From assembly GCF_001428385.1 (NCBI RefSeq), contig NZ_LMSK01000003.1, forward strand, positions 448,986-512,985: a stretch of 64,000 nucleotides of DNA. The letters run 5' to 3'. The DNA is from Rhodanobacter sp. Soil772. Lineage in GTDB: Bacteria; Pseudomonadota; Gammaproteobacteria; Xanthomonadales; Rhodanobacteraceae. Below, one piece after another: positions 8,566 through 18,015 of this stretch (position 1 is its first letter; each line of letters starts with the position of its first letter). Position numbers and translations under genes: made by a program. The notes below the pieces were generated by a model. That model worked only from the letters and a program-made list of their open reading frames with translations. It made no database searches and was not told where the DNA came from.

Positions 8566-8621
8566 ACCACCAAATCGAAACCCCGTCACGCGTCGGGAAT
8601 CCGTCATGAGGACGCACCGCG

Positions 8622-8948
8622 ATGAGCACCATCGACGTCAACAACCTGCTTTCACAGATGCGCCAGATGACGGCGCAGGTGCGTCCGCCGGAAGCCGCGG
8701 TCAAGCCGGCGGCCGTTGGCGGGCAAGCCGATTTTTCCGACGTTCTCAAACAATCCATTTCCGCCGTGGGCCGCAATCAGATGGAAGCCGGCCGCATGGC
8801 CGCGAGTTTCGAGCGTGGCGATCCCGGCGCAGACCTCGGTCGCACGATGATCGCGGTGCAGAAGGCCGACCTCTCGCTGCGCACTGTGGTCGAGGTGCGC
8901 AACAAGCTGGTCGATGCGTACAAGGAAATCATGAACATGCCGGTCTGA
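8622..8948 (+). CDS. fliE: Flagellar hook-basal body complex protein FliE
   Basis: FliE (108 aa) joins the MS ring to the proximal rod. The conserved C-terminal half (about 40-108) reads DFSDVLKQSISAVGRNQMEA, then DLGRTMIAVQKADLSLRTVV and VRNKLVDAYKEIMNMPV, which is diagnostic. The N-terminus is variable. It is the first gene after a strong sigma-54 promoter and 47 bases before fliF, the usual head of a FleQ/RpoN class II operon. Confidence 0.97.
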   Translation: MSTIDVNNLLSQMRQMTAQVRPPEAAVKPAAVGGQADFSDVLKQSISAVGRNQMEAGRMAASFERGDPGADLGRTMIAVQKADLSLRTVVEVRNKLVDAYKEIMNMPV

Positions 8949-8995
8949 CGCGTACGCGTCGATCCGACTTCGCCCCCTAGCCCAAGAGCAGCACC

Positions 8996-10702
8996 ATGGC
9001 AGACAACGCCATCGCGACGACCGGAGACAACGGTTCGCGCCTGGACCCCTTCAAACAGCTCGCGCGCAACCCGGCGACGCGGCAGCTCGTGCTGCTGGTG
9101 GCGGTGGCTGCGGCCGTGGCGCTGGGCGTGGCCGTGGTGCTGTGGTCGCGCGGCCCGAACTACGGGTTGCTGTATGCCGGCCTGGAACAAAAGGACGCCT
9201 CGGCGATCACGCAGGAATTGCAGGCGGGCAATACGCCTTACCAGCTGAGCAGCGACGGCGCGTCGATCATGGCGCCGGCCGCCGACCTGGCTGCCCTGCG
9301 GCTGAAGCTGGCCGCGAAGGGCCTGCCCCAGGGCAGTGCCGCCAGCAGTGCGCTGCCGGCCGCCGACTCGCCGTTCGGCATGAGCGACCTGGCCGAACGC
9401 ACCCGCTATCAGCAACTGCTGGAAGCCGATCTGGGCGCCACCATCGGTGGGCTGCAGTCGGTGCGCGCCGCGCGCGTACATCTGGCGCTGCCGAAACCGT
9501 CCGCCTTCATCCGCGACAATCGGGAGGCCAGCGCATCGGTACTGGTCACCTTGTATCCGGGCCGTCAGCTGGATGCCGGCCAGGTGGCGGCGATCGTGCA
9601 CCTGGTGGCGGCCAGTGTGCCGAACCTGGAGGCGCGCCAGGTTTCCGTGATCGACCAACAGGGCCAGTTGCTGACCACCGATCCGGAAAGCCCGGGGGCA
9701 GTGGGCGACAACCGCCTGCGCATCGCCACGCGGATCGAGAACACCTACGCCCAGCGCATCGAGGAACTGCTGACGCCGCTGGTCGGCCCCGGCCGGGTGC
9801 ATGCGCAGGTGCATGCCGATCTGGATTTCAGCCAGACCGAGAAAGCCACCGAGACGTTCGGCCACGAACACCCGGCGCTGCGCAGCGAGCAGACCAGCAG
9901 CGAGCAGCGCGGCGCGGATGGCGCCGCCGGCGGCGTGCCTGGCGCGCTCAGCAACCAGCCGCCGAGCATGGTCGCGCAACCCACGGCGGCCAAGCCGGAC
10001 GCCGGCAAGGCGGCGCCCGCGACAGCCACGGCAACGACCGCCAACTCGGGGGGAGATAGTTCCAGCAGCGCCACCCGCAACTACGAACTCGACCGCACCA
10101 TCAGCCATGTCAGCGATCCGGCGGGGCGGCTGGCCCGGCTTACCGTGGCGGTGGTGCTGGACGACAAATTGGTCAGTCCCGACAAGCCGGGCGATACGGC
10201 CGACGATCCGGCGGCAGCGCCCAAGGCGGTGCCGTTCAGCGCGCAGGAGCTGCAGCACCTGACCGACCTGACCAGGAATGCCGTGGGCTTCAACGCCACT
10301 CGCGGCGACAGCGTCAGCGTGATCAATCAGGCGTTCCAGCGCGGCCCGGCGCTCGAGGCGCTGCCCGAAACCCCGCTGTGGGGCCGCCCCGGCGTGATGG
10401 ATCTGATCAAGCAGGGGATCGGCGTGCTGATCGCGCTGCTGGTGGCGTTCGGCCTGTTGCGCCCGCTGCTGAAGGGATTGCTGCGCGGCGAAACGGCAGC
10501 GCGCGCGCTGCCGTCGCCGATGCCGCAGATCTCGGTGCGTGTCGACGACGATTTGGCGGGCAACGAGCCGGCCCGGCTTGGCGGGGCCGTGCCGGCGCTC
10601 TCGTATGAGCAACGCGTCGGCCAGGCCCGGCGGATGGTCGGCGAAAACTCCAAACAGGTGGCGCAAGTCGTGAAGAACTGGGTGAGCGAAGATGGCAACT
10701 AA
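8996..10702 (+). CDS. fliF: Flagellar MS-ring protein
   Basis: FliF (568 aa) builds the MS ring in the inner membrane. Membrane helix 1 lies at about 31-52 (LVLLVAVAAAVALGVAVVLW) and helix 2 at about 467-485 (GIGVLIALLVAFGLLRPLL). Between them are the YscJ/FliF ring-building motifs (about 55-280), including ARVHLALPKPSAFIRD and DQQGQLLT. A low-complexity Ala/Pro linker follows (about 300-355). The cytoplasmic tail that binds FliG is at the C-terminus. The stop overlaps fliG by 11 bases. Confidence 0.97.
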   Translation: MADNAIATTGDNGSRLDPFKQLARNPATRQLVLLVAVAAAVALGVAVVLWSRGPNYGLLYAGLEQKDASAITQELQAGNTPYQLSSDGASIMAPAADLAALRLKLAAKGLPQGSAASSALPAADSPFGMSDLAERTRYQQLLEADLGATIGGLQSVRAARVHLALPKPSAFIRDNREASASVLVTLYPGRQLDAGQVAAIVHLVAASVPNLEARQVSVIDQQGQLLTTDPESPGAVGDNRLRIATRIENTYAQRIEELLTPLVGPGRVHAQVHADLDFSQTEKATETFGHEHPALRSEQTSSEQRGADGAAGGVPGALSNQPPSMVAQPTAAKPDAGKAAPATATATTANSGGDSSSSATRNYELDRTISHVSDPAGRLARLTVAVVLDDKLVSPDKPGDTADDPAAAPKAVPFSAQELQHLTDLTRNAVGFNATRGDSVSVINQAFQRGPALEALPETPLWGRPGVMDLIKQGIGVLIALLVAFGLLRPLLKGLLRGETAARALPSPMPQISVRVDDDLAGNEPARLGGAVPALSYEQRVGQARRMVGENSKQVAQVVKNWVSEDGN

Positions 10703-11708
10703 TCGTTCCGATGCGCCCATCAATGGTGCGCAGCGTGCGGCAATCCTGCTGCTGACGCTGGGTGAGCAGGACGCCGCCGAAGTGCTCAAGCACCTCAGCG
10801 CCCGCGACGTGCAGGCAGTCGGCACGGCGATGGCGGCGCTCAGCAGCGTATCGCGCGAGCATGTCGAACACGCGTTGATCAAGCTCAACGAAGACATGGG
10901 CCGGCAGACTTCGCTGGGCGTCGGCACCGAGGAATACATCCGCAAGATCCTGGTCAATGCGCTGGGCGAGAACAAGGCCGGTGGGTTGATCGACCGCATC
11001 CTGCTCGGCCGCAGCAGCAAGGGGCTGGAGTCGCTGAAGTGGATGGAGAGCCGCGCCATCGCCGAGATGATCAACCAGGAGCACCCGCAGATCATCGCGC
11101 TGGTGCTGGCGCATCTGGAGCCCGACCAGGCCGCCGAGGTGATCGGCTACCTGCCGCCGCGCGTGCGCTCCGACGCGGTGATGCGCATCGCCACCCTCGA
11201 CGGCGTGCAGCCGCATGCGTTGAACGAGCTGGACGAGATCATGGAGCGCCAGTTCTCCGGCAACACCAAGAAACTCAAGTCCGCCAACGTCGGCGGGCTG
11301 AAGGCCGCCGCCGACATCCTCAACGCGATGGAAACCAGCCGCGAGACCGAATTGATGACGGCCATCCGTGGCCTGGACGAGGCCTTGGGCGGACGCATCG
11401 AGGACCTGATGTTCGTGTTCGAGGACCTGGCCGAACTGGACGACCGCGGCATGCAGATCCTGCTGCGCGAGGTGCCGTCGGGGACCCTGATCACGGCGCT
11501 GAAGGGCGCCGAGCCGGAGGTGCGCGAGAAGATTTTCGCCAACATGTCCAAGCGCGCCGCCGACATGATGCGCGACGACCTCGAGGTGAAGGGGCCGGTG
11601 CGCCTGAGCGAGGTCGACGCGGCGCAGAAGGAAGTGCTGGCCATCGCCCGGAAACTTTCCGATGCCGGGCAGCTCAGCCTGGCCTCCGGCGGGGATGAAT
11701 TCGTCTGA
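10692..11708 (+). CDS. fliG: Flagellar motor switch protein FliG
   Basis: FliG (338 aa) is the rotor protein that contacts MotA-type stators and FliM. The N-terminal FliF-binding domain begins INGAQRAAILLLTLGEQDAA. The middle domain has the EHPQIIALVLAHLEPDQAA signature (about 127-145). The C-terminal torque domain (about 220-335) contains IRGLDEALGGRIEDLMFVFE and the charged motif LAELDDRGMQILLREV. It starts inside the 3' end of fliF (11-base overlap) and ends one base into fliH, so translation is coupled. Confidence 0.97.
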   Translation: MATNRSDAPINGAQRAAILLLTLGEQDAAEVLKHLSARDVQAVGTAMAALSSVSREHVEHALIKLNEDMGRQTSLGVGTEEYIRKILVNALGENKAGGLIDRILLGRSSKGLESLKWMESRAIAEMINQEHPQIIALVLAHLEPDQAAEVIGYLPPRVRSDAVMRIATLDGVQPHALNELDEIMERQFSGNTKKLKSANVGGLKAAADILNAMETSRETELMTAIRGLDEALGGRIEDLMFVFEDLAELDDRGMQILLREVPSGTLITALKGAEPEVREKIFANMSKRAADMMRDDLEVKGPVRLSEVDAAQKEVLAIARKLSDAGQLSLASGGDEFV

Positions 11709-12331
11709 TGACCGCCACGACCCACAACGCGGCAACGGATTTCCGGCGATGGGAACTGCCGAACGTGGGCACCCAGCCGACGGCGTCGAAGGCGGCCAAC
11801 ACGTCGCCGCAACCGACCGTGCGCGAGCTGGCGGCACTCGAACAGCAGGCGCGCGAGGAAGGCTATGCGGCGGGCCACGCCGAAGGATCGGCCGCGGCGC
11901 AGCAGCAGCTGCAACAGCGCATGGCGCAGCTCGATGCGCTGTATGACGCCGCGGCGCGTCCGCTGCTGGTGCTCGACGAGCAGACTGGGCAGGAGCTGGC
12001 GCGGTTGGCCATGATCGTGGCCGGCCGGGTGATCACGCGCGAATTGCAGCTGTCGCCCGAGCTGATCGCACGGGCCGTGCGCGAGGCAGCCTCCGCGCTG
12101 CCGGCGGCCACCCGCGAGCTTCGCGTGCACGTGCACCCGGCCGACTTAGCCTTGCTGCATGAACTCGGTGCGGCCGAAAGCCACTGGCAACTGCTCGCCG
12201 ATCCGTCGCTGGCGCGCGGCGACTGCCAGCTGGAGAGCGAACGCTCCCGGCTCGATGCGCGGGTGGAGACCCGCCTGGCGGCGGTGATCGACGCCGTGCT
12301 CGGCGATGACACCGACGGATCCGGCAAATGA
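11708..12331 (+). CDS. fliH: Flagellar export ATPase regulator FliH
   Basis: FliH (207 aa) is the negative regulator and stalk of the FliI export ATPase. It shows the expected Gly/Ala/Gln helix around residues 45-75 ([20 protein letters not shown]), the [18 protein letters not shown] segment near 98-115, and a C-terminal V-ATPase-E-like domain ([12 protein letters not shown], then [20 protein letters not shown]). Its start overlaps the fliG stop by one base and fliI follows 16 bases later. Confidence 0.93.
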   Translation: MTATTHNAATDFRRWELPNVGTQPTASKAANTSPQPTVRELAALEQQAREEGYAAGHAEGSAAAQQQLQQRMAQLDALYDAAARPLLVLDEQTGQELARLAMIVAGRVITRELQLSPELIARAVREAASALPAATRELRVHVHPADLALLHELGAAESHWQLLADPSLARGDCQLESERSRLDARVETRLAAVIDAVLGDDTDGSGK

Positions 12332-12347
12332 AAACGGAGCGTTCTGC

Positions 12348-13715
12348 ATGAGCACCGAGGCGATCCTCGCCGCCCGGCAAACGAACTGGCAGCGTCAGTT
12401 CGCGCGTCAGGGCGCGCGCGCCGAAGCGGTGCGTACGCTGACCGTGGAAGGCAGCCTGCGCCGGGTGGTCGGCCTGACGCTGGAGGCGGAAGGTTGCGAA
12501 GCCGCGCTGGGTGCGCGCTGCCTGGTCGACACGGCCGACGGTGCCACGCTGGAGACCGAGGTGGTCGGTTTTGCCGATGAACGCCTGCTGCTGATGCCGG
12601 TGGGCGACATGCATGGCGTGCTGCCCAATGCACGGGTTCGCCCGTATGCGCGCAGCGGTGGCCTGCCGGTCGGCATGGGCTTGCTGGGCCGCGTGGTCGG
12701 CGCCGATGGCGTGCCGCTGGACGGGCTCGGTCCGCTGGAGTCGGACGAGCACGCCGCGCTCAAGCGCGAGCCGATCAACCCGATGGCGCGCAAGCCGATC
12801 GACGCGCCGCTGGACGTCGGCGTACGCGCGATCAACGCGCTGCTTACCGTCGGCCGCGGCCAGCGGCTGGGCCTGTTCGCCGGTTCCGGCGTCGGCAAGT
12901 CGACCCTGCTCGGCATGATGACCCGCTACACCAACGCCGACGTGGTGGTGGTCGGGCTGATCGGCGAGCGCGGCCGCGAAGTGAAGGAGTTCGTCGAACA
13001 CACGCTGGGCGAGGAGGGCCGCCGCCGCGCGGTGATCGTCGCCGCGCCGGCCGATGCGCCGCCGCTCAAGCGCCTGCGCGGCGCTCAGTACGCCACCGCT
13101 ATCGCCGAGTGGTTCCGCGACCGCGGCCAGCGCGTGCTGCTGCTGATGGATTCGCTGACCCGCTACGCCCAGGCGCAGCGCGAGATCGCGCTGGCGATCG
13201 GCGAGCCGCCGGCGACCAAGGGTTACCCGCCGTCGGTGTTCGCGATGATGCCGGCGCTGGTCGAACGTGCCGGCAACGATGCCGAAGGGCGCGGCTCGAT
13301 CACCGCGTTCTACACCGTGCTGACCGAAGGCGACGATTATCGCCACGACCCGATTGCCGATGCGGCACGCGCGATTCTGGACGGCCATATCGTGCTGTCG
13401 CGCGACCTCGCCGAAGCCGGCCATTACCCGGCCATCGACATCGAGGCCTCGATCAGCCGCGTGATGCCGGCGGTGGTGAGCCGCGAGCATCTGCGCGCGG
13501 CGCAGCGTTTCCGCCAGGTCTATTCCGCCTATCGCCAACAACGCGACCTGATCGCGGTGGGCGCGTACCAGAAGGGTTCCGATCCGCAGGTCGACCAGGC
13601 GATCGAGATGTGGCCGCAGCTGCGCGTTTTCCTGCAGCAGGAAGTGGACGAACCGATGACGCTCGAAGTGGCGATCGAGAAACTCGATGCTCTCGCCGCG
13701 CAGGTGGCCGGATGA
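12348..13715 (+). CDS. fliI: Flagellum-specific export ATPase
   Basis: FliI (455 aa) is the F1-beta-like ATPase of flagellar protein export. The ATG at 12348 is chosen: CGGAG at 12335-12339 precedes it, whereas the longer frame from 12306 lies within fliH. Walker A is [14 protein letters not shown] (about 166-179) and Walker B is [13 protein letters not shown]. The family signature [20 protein letters not shown] is present. It overlaps fliJ by 4 bases. Confidence 0.97.
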   Translation: MSTEAILAARQTNWQRQFARQGARAEAVRTLTVEGSLRRVVGLTLEAEGCEAALGARCLVDTADGATLETEVVGFADERLLLMPVGDMHGVLPNARVRPYARSGGLPVGMGLLGRVVGADGVPLDGLGPLESDEHAALKREPINPMARKPIDAPLDVGVRAINALLTVGRGQRLGLFAGSGVGKSTLLGMMTRYTNADVVVVGLIGERGREVKEFVEHTLGEEGRRRAVIVAAPADAPPLKRLRGAQYATAIAEWFRDRGQRVLLLMDSLTRYAQAQREIALAIGEPPATKGYPPSVFAMMPALVERAGNDAEGRGSITAFYTVLTEGDDYRHDPIADAARAILDGHIVLSRDLAEAGHYPAIDIEASISRVMPAVVSREHLRAAQRFRQVYSAYRQQRDLIAVGAYQKGSDPQVDQAIEMWPQLRVFLQQEVDEPMTLEVAIEKLDALAAQVAG

Positions 13716-14137
13716 ATTCGCGCACGAAACAATTGGAGCCTGCGGTGGAGCAGGCCAGGCAGCGCAGCGAGGATGCGCTGGCGCAACTGGCGGCACAGCA
13801 GCAGGCGCTGGCCAGGGCCGAGCACCAGCTCAGTGAACTGCAGCGTTATCGGCTGGAGTATGCGGCTGCCGGCGATGGCGCGCAGAGCGTGACGGCGTTG
13901 CTCAACCGGCAGAAATTCGTGGAACGGATCGACCAGGCGATCGTGCAGCAGGAGGCCGAGGTGGCCCGGCAGAGTCGTCTGCTGGCGCAGGTGCGCGATC
14001 ACTGGCGACGGGCGCATGCCCGCGAAAGCGCGCTGGTCAGCGTGGTCGCGCAGCACCGCGAAGAAGAACGCCGGGCCGCGGATCGCCACGAGCAGGCCGA
14101 GGTCGACGAGCGCATGCAATACCGGCGGCTGCGATGA
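13712..14137 (+). CDS. fliJ: Flagellar export protein FliJ
   Basis: FliJ (141 aa) is a coiled-coil cytoplasmic export component acting with FliI, like F1 gamma. The sequence is almost entirely charged helix with heptads ([20 protein letters not shown], then [19 protein letters not shown]). The start overlaps the fliI stop (ATGA). Sequence conservation of FliJ is low, so position and coiled-coil character carry much of the call. A 100-base gap follows before fliK. Confidence 0.9.
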   Translation: MNSRTKQLEPAVEQARQRSEDALAQLAAQQQALARAEHQLSELQRYRLEYAAAGDGAQSVTALLNRQKFVERIDQAIVQQEAEVARQSRLLAQVRDHWRRAHARESALVSVVAQHREEERRAADRHEQAEVDERMQYRRLR

Positions 14138-14237
14138 AGGCCGCGATCGCCTTGTCGTTGCCGATCCGCATCCGTGCGGCTTCGTCGCGTGCGCCGCGGC
14201 CGGCCGCGCGCATTTATCGTTGAAGGATTGCCCCGCC

Positions 14238-15338
14238 ATGACCGCTTCCGTCACCGTTACCGTACCCAGCGTCGCCGCCACGGCGGGATCGCGACCCGCT
14301 GCTGCCGAGCCGCGCGATGGCGCCGACGCGGCGACCGGTTTCGACAGTCAGCTGCATGCCGCGCGGCAACAGCATGACGCCAGGAACATGGACGACGCAT
14401 CGAACAAGCAGGATGAGCGCAGGCGCATGGCGACTGCACCGTCATCGCTCGGCCAGCAACCGGATGCCGCTGCGCCGGTCGATCCGGGTGTCGTGCCGGT
14501 GTTGCCGCCGGCAACCGCGCAGGCCGCCGAGACGGTTGTAGCGGCGACGAGCGAGTCGACGGACAAGAGCGAGCCGGATGACCAGCCGGCATCCGCCATG
14601 GCGGGCGCCATGCTCGCCTTGCTGGGATCGTCGGTGGCAGCGGCGCTGCAGCCGGCTGCCGGCATTGCCGGTGCGGCCGCCGGTGCGCTGGCGCAGGCGG
14701 GCAAGACCGTGGCCAGCGACGCCAGGGCTGCCGCCATGCTCCAGCTCGGTGCAGCAGGCAGCCAAGCCGCCGCGCCCGCCGTCAGCACGATGCCGGTGGC
14801 GGCCAACTTGCTGGCGGTGGCTCACGCCGCGCTGCCGGCGTCGACCGCTGTCGACAAGGATTCATCGGATGGGCGTGGCTTGGCGGCTGTACTGTCGGCT
14901 CCTCCCGCTGCCGCCGCGCCGGTGGCAGCGCATCAGCTGCAACTGCAGTCGCCGCTGGGGAGCCAGGCGTTCGCCCAGGACCTGGGCCAGCAGGTGGCCT
15001 GGCTGGGCGGCCAGAACATCAAGCAGGCGCGGATCCGCCTGCATCCCGAGGAACTGGGCTCGCTCGACGTCAGCGTCAGCGTGACGCACGGGCGTGTCGA
15101 TGTGGTGTTCAGCGCGCAGCACCCCGCGGCGGTCTCGGCCGTGCAGCAGAGCCTGCCGCAGCTGGATCAGATGCTGGCACAGCACGGTCTTTCGCTCGGG
15201 CATGCCGAGGTCGGCCAGCACGGTCGCGGTGGCCGCCAGGGGCATGCCGAAGATGCCGGCACGGCGGCGGTGGAAGAGATCGGCGATGTTCTGCCGGTGT
15301 CGCTGGGCAGGGTCGGTTTGCTCGACGCGTTCGCCTGA
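14238..15338 (+). CDS. fliK: Flagellar hook-length control protein
   Basis: FliK (366 aa) measures hook length and switches FlhB export specificity. The ATG at 14238 with GAAGGA at 14222-14227 is chosen; the frame upstream is fliJ-tail shadow. The N-terminal ~230 residues are Ala/Pro-rich and variable. The C-terminal Flg_hook domain (about 238-330) has LGQQVAWLGGQNIKQARIRL, HPEELGSLDVSVSVTHGRVD and VSAVQQSLPQLDQMLAQHG. A second FliK-like protein is encoded on the other strand at 32865-34007. Confidence 0.93.
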   Translation: MTASVTVTVPSVAATAGSRPAAAEPRDGADAATGFDSQLHAARQQHDARNMDDASNKQDERRRMATAPSSLGQQPDAAAPVDPGVVPVLPPATAQAAETVVAATSESTDKSEPDDQPASAMAGAMLALLGSSVAAALQPAAGIAGAAAGALAQAGKTVASDARAAAMLQLGAAGSQAAAPAVSTMPVAANLLAVAHAALPASTAVDKDSSDGRGLAAVLSAPPAAAAPVAAHQLQLQSPLGSQAFAQDLGQQVAWLGGQNIKQARIRLHPEELGSLDVSVSVTHGRVDVVFSAQHPAAVSAVQQSLPQLDQMLAQHGLSLGHAEVGQHGRGGRQGHAEDAGTAAVEEIGDVLPVSLGRVGLLDAFA

Positions 15339-15410
15339 GCCCGTCCACGGGCCACCTTGCGCTCGCCAGCACCGTTCTTGTCCCGCCGGTGGGTATCTCG
15401 AAAAACCGCG

Positions 15411-15492
15411 GTCATCCCAGCGAGAGTCGGGATCCGGCGACTCCAGGTTATTGAAGAGCAAGACGCTGGGTTCCTGCTTTCGCAGGAATGAC
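15411..15492. repeat. Dispersed inverted repeat with GTCAT...ATGAC ends
   Basis: GTCATCCCAGCGAGAGTCGG (15411-15430) is matched in reverse complement at 15466-15492, which ends CGCAGGAATGAC. The arms are about 27 bases with several mismatches and a ~28-base centre. This form (GTCATTCCnGCGAAnGCnGG... and its complement) is a common intergenic palindromic element in xanthomonads and other proteobacteria, as I recall. It lies between fliK and the fliL promoter and may end fliK transcription. Confidence 0.65.
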
Positions 15493-15670
15493 GAGCAAGA
15501 CCGTGGCTGTTCGAGGCTCCCGGTTTCCACGCCGTCGTTGCAGGGGAGTTTTCGCGCTGATGGAAGAGCCGCCGTGATCGCGTCGCGACGACGCAATGGC
15601 AGGCGTCAAGAAAGCGCCGCAAGCGGGTTTCGCCTACCGCAAATCCAGCTGGGACAACGTTTACCGTCGA

Positions 15671-15685
15671 TGGCACGCGGTTTGC
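15671..15685 (+). promoter_or_regulatory. Sigma-54 promoter of the fliL operon
   Basis: TGGCACGCGGTTTGC at 15671-15685 matches the -24/-12 consensus TGGCACG-N4-TTGC at every conserved base, followed by a T-rich stretch. It is 60 bases upstream of the fliL start. It should drive fliL-fliM-fliN-fliO-fliP under RpoN and FleQ, and is the best sigma-54 site in the window. Confidence 0.9.
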
Positions 15686-15745
15686 TTTTGCAATGGTAAG
15701 CACGCCAGTGTGCGTGCCTTTCAACAATTGCAGATCGAGGTTTCC

Positions 15746-16246
15746 ATGGTTGATGACGGACAAACCGGTGAGGTGGTCGATGCCCCGCCGGAGCGCAAGA
15801 GCCGCAAGCTGCTGGTGATCGCGGTGTCGGCGGTTCTGCTGCTGGCGCTGGGTGTCGGCGGCTATGTCTGGCAGTCAAGCCAGTCCACGTCGGCCGGGGC
15901 CGGCAAGTCGACGCCGAAGGTCGCCAAGGCCGAACTCTATCTGCCGCTGGATCCGGCTTTCGTGGTGAATTTCCGCGACGCCGAATCACTGCGCTATCTG
16001 CAGGTCGGGGTCACCCTGATGTCGCACGATCCCCATGCGATCGAGGTGGCCAAGGCTGCCGATCCGGTGATCCGCGATGCGCTGGTGGCGCTGTTCAGCA
16101 ACCAGGACTTCGCGATCATCGGCGACGCCGCCGGGCGCCAGAAACTGCAGGGCGAGGCGCTTGATGCGGTACGCAAGATCGTCCGGGCGCGGCTCGGCCG
16201 GCCCGGCATCGACGCGTTGTACTTCACCAGTTTCGTGATGCAGTGA
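15746..16246 (+). CDS. fliL: Flagellar basal body-associated protein FliL
   Basis: FliL (166 aa) is a single-span inner-membrane protein that supports stator function. The start at 15746 follows GATCGAGG; it lies downstream of the sigma-54 site. Cytoplasmic basic segment ERKSRK, membrane helix about 22-40 (LLVIAVSAVLLLALGVGGYVW), then a periplasmic domain with YLPLDPAFVVNFRDAESLRY and a C-terminal IDALYFTSFVMQ, all typical. fliM follows after 16 bases. Confidence 0.94.
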   Translation: MVDDGQTGEVVDAPPERKSRKLLVIAVSAVLLLALGVGGYVWQSSQSTSAGAGKSTPKVAKAELYLPLDPAFVVNFRDAESLRYLQVGVTLMSHDPHAIEVAKAADPVIRDALVALFSNQDFAIIGDAAGRQKLQGEALDAVRKIVRARLGRPGIDALYFTSFVMQ

Positions 16247-16262
16247 CCGGGATGACGCGCGC

Positions 16263-17279
16263 ATGAGCGATCTGCTTTCCCAGGACGAAATCGATGCGCT
16301 GCTGGACGGCGTGAGCGGCGGCGCGGTAGCCACCGGCAGCGACGAGCCGTTGCCCAGCGATGCGGTGATCACGTACGACTTCACCCAGCAGGACCGCATC
16401 GTGCGGGGACGCCTGCCCACACTGGAAATGGTCAACGACCGTTTCGCGCGGTTTTTCCGCGCCGCGATCTTCAACGTGCTGCGCAAGACCTGCGAGGTCT
16501 CGGTGCTGGGCGTGAAGATGATCAAGTTCGCCGAGTACGTGCACAGCCTGGCGGTGCCGAGCAACCTCAACCTGGTGCGCATCAAACCGCTGCGCGGCAC
16601 CGCGCTGGTGGTGTTCGAGCCGCGCCTGGTGTTCACCGTGATCGACAACTTCTTCGGCGGCGACGGCCGCTACCACGCCCGCATCGAGGGCCGCGACTTC
16701 ACCGCCACCGAGAACCGGGTCATCCAGATCATGCTGGGCGAACTGTTCGGCGCGATGGCCGAAGCGTGGGCGCCGGTGCTGGAGCTTCAGTTCGAATATC
16801 AGAACTCCGAAATCAACCCGCAGTTCGCCAACATCGTCAGCCCGACCGAGACGGTGGTGGTGTCGCGCTTCCACGTCGAGCTCGACGGCGGCGGCGGCGA
16901 GATCCACCTGACCCTGCCGTACGCGATGGTCGAGCCGATCCGCACCCTGCTGGACGCCGGCGTGCAGAGCGACCGGGCCGATCGTGACGACCGCTGGGCC
17001 GAATTGCTGCAGGAAGAGGTGCTCGATGCGGAGGTGAGCCTGAACTCGCTGCTGCTCGAAGCGCAACTGAGCCTCGGCGAGTTCCTGCATCTGCGCCCCG
17101 GCGACGTGATCCCAGTGCAGCTGCCGGAGCTGGCCACCGTCTATGCCGAGGACGTGCCGGTGTTCCGCGGCCGTTACGGCCAGTCCAACGGCCGCAACGC
17201 CGTACGTTTCCATGTCCAGGCCGGTCGTCGCGAAAGACGCTCGGCCGGCGACCATTCCCTAGAGAAGAATCCCGCATGA
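16263..17279 (+). CDS. fliM: Flagellar motor switch protein FliM
   Basis: FliM (338 aa) is the main C-ring protein and the CheY-P receptor. The extreme N-terminus MSDLLSQDEIDALLDGV is the conserved CheY-P-binding peptide. The middle CheC-like domain (about 45-230) includes LEMVNDRFARFFRAAIFNVL and FFGGDGRYHARIEGRDFTAT. The C-terminal SpoA domain (about 245-320) resembles FliN. It overlaps fliN by 4 bases. Confidence 0.97.
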   Translation: MSDLLSQDEIDALLDGVSGGAVATGSDEPLPSDAVITYDFTQQDRIVRGRLPTLEMVNDRFARFFRAAIFNVLRKTCEVSVLGVKMIKFAEYVHSLAVPSNLNLVRIKPLRGTALVVFEPRLVFTVIDNFFGGDGRYHARIEGRDFTATENRVIQIMLGELFGAMAEAWAPVLELQFEYQNSEINPQFANIVSPTETVVVSRFHVELDGGGGEIHLTLPYAMVEPIRTLLDAGVQSDRADRDDRWAELLQEEVLDAEVSLNSLLLEAQLSLGEFLHLRPGDVIPVQLPELATVYAEDVPVFRGRYGQSNGRNAVRFHVQAGRRERRSAGDHSLEKNPA

Positions 17280-17623
17280 GCCAACACAGCGATAGCGCGT
17301 TCGCCGATACCGCCTCCCGCGTCGAACTTGACCCCCTGCACGGCGTCGCCGCGGACGGCGGCGAGGTCAACCTCGACATGATCCTCGATGTGCCGGTGAC
17401 CTTGGCCATGGAAGTCGGGCGCACCCGCATCAGCATCCGCAATCTGCTGCAGCTGAACCAGGGCTCGGTGGTGGAGCTGGACCGCGCCGCCGGCGAGCCG
17501 CTGGACGTGTTCGTCAACGGCACCCTGGTGGCGCATGGCGAGGTGGTGGTGATCAACGAGAAGTTCGGCATCCGCCTGACCGACGTGATCAGCCCGGCCG
17601 AACGCGTGCGCAAGCTGCGCTGA
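17276..17623 (+). CDS. fliN: Flagellar motor switch protein FliN
   Basis: FliN (115 aa) is the bottom C-ring subunit. The SpoA domain (about 35-112) reads [20 protein letters not shown], then [20 protein letters not shown] and [20 protein letters not shown], the full family signature. The variable N-terminus is short. It overlaps fliM by 4 bases and shares one base with fliO. Confidence 0.97.
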   Translation: MSQHSDSAFADTASRVELDPLHGVAADGGEVNLDMILDVPVTLAMEVGRTRISIRNLLQLNQGSVVELDRAAGEPLDVFVNGTLVAHGEVVVINEKFGIRLTDVISPAERVRKLR

Positions 17624-18015
17624 TGAGCACGTTGGCGCTCATGCTCGCTGCCGTGCCGGCGGCCACACCGGAGTTCAATGCCGCCGGCGAACTCGTGCGC
17701 GTGGTGCTGAGCCTGCTGGGCATCATCGGGCTGATCCTGGCGGCCGGCTGGCTCACCCGGCGGATGCAGCGTCGCCACGGCGTGGCCGGGCGGCGCATCC
17801 GTTGCGTGGAGACGTTCGCGGTGGGCGCGCGCGAGCGGCTGCTGCTGCTCGATGCCGACGGCAAGCGCCTGCTGATCGGCATGGGGCCGGGCGGCATGCG
17901 CACGCTGCACGTCTACGACGGCGCACCGGCCGAGCCTGTTTCGATCGAGCAGCCCGCCGCTCCATCGCTGCCGGCGTTCGGCGAGCTGCTGGCACGCTGG
18001 AAGCGCAGCTCATGA
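17623..18015 (+). CDS. fliO: Flagellar biosynthesis protein FliO
   Basis: FliO (130 aa) helps assemble the FliP ring of the export gate. An N-terminal membrane helix at about 22-44 ([20 protein letters not shown]) is followed by the cytoplasmic FliO domain with [20 protein letters not shown] and [14 protein letters not shown]. FliO is weakly conserved but position between fliN and fliP and the membrane/SH3-like layout are decisive. Stop overlaps fliP by 4 bases. Confidence 0.92.
   Translation: MSTLALMLAAVPAATPEFNAAGELVRVVLSLLGIIGLILAAGWLTRRMQRRHGVAGRRIRCVETFAVGARERLLLLDADGKRLLIGMGPGGMRTLHVYDGAPAEPVSIEQPAAPSLPAFGELLARWKRSS

Larger units (their letters stand above)
15339..15745. other. 407-base gap between fliK and fliL
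   Basis: No gene is supported. The gap contains an imperfect inverted-repeat element at 15411-15492 and, near its right end, the near-perfect sigma-54 promoter of the fliL operon (15671-15685). A frame open from 15596 is the upstream extension of fliL and begins before the promoter, so it cannot be the real start. Confidence 0.7.
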
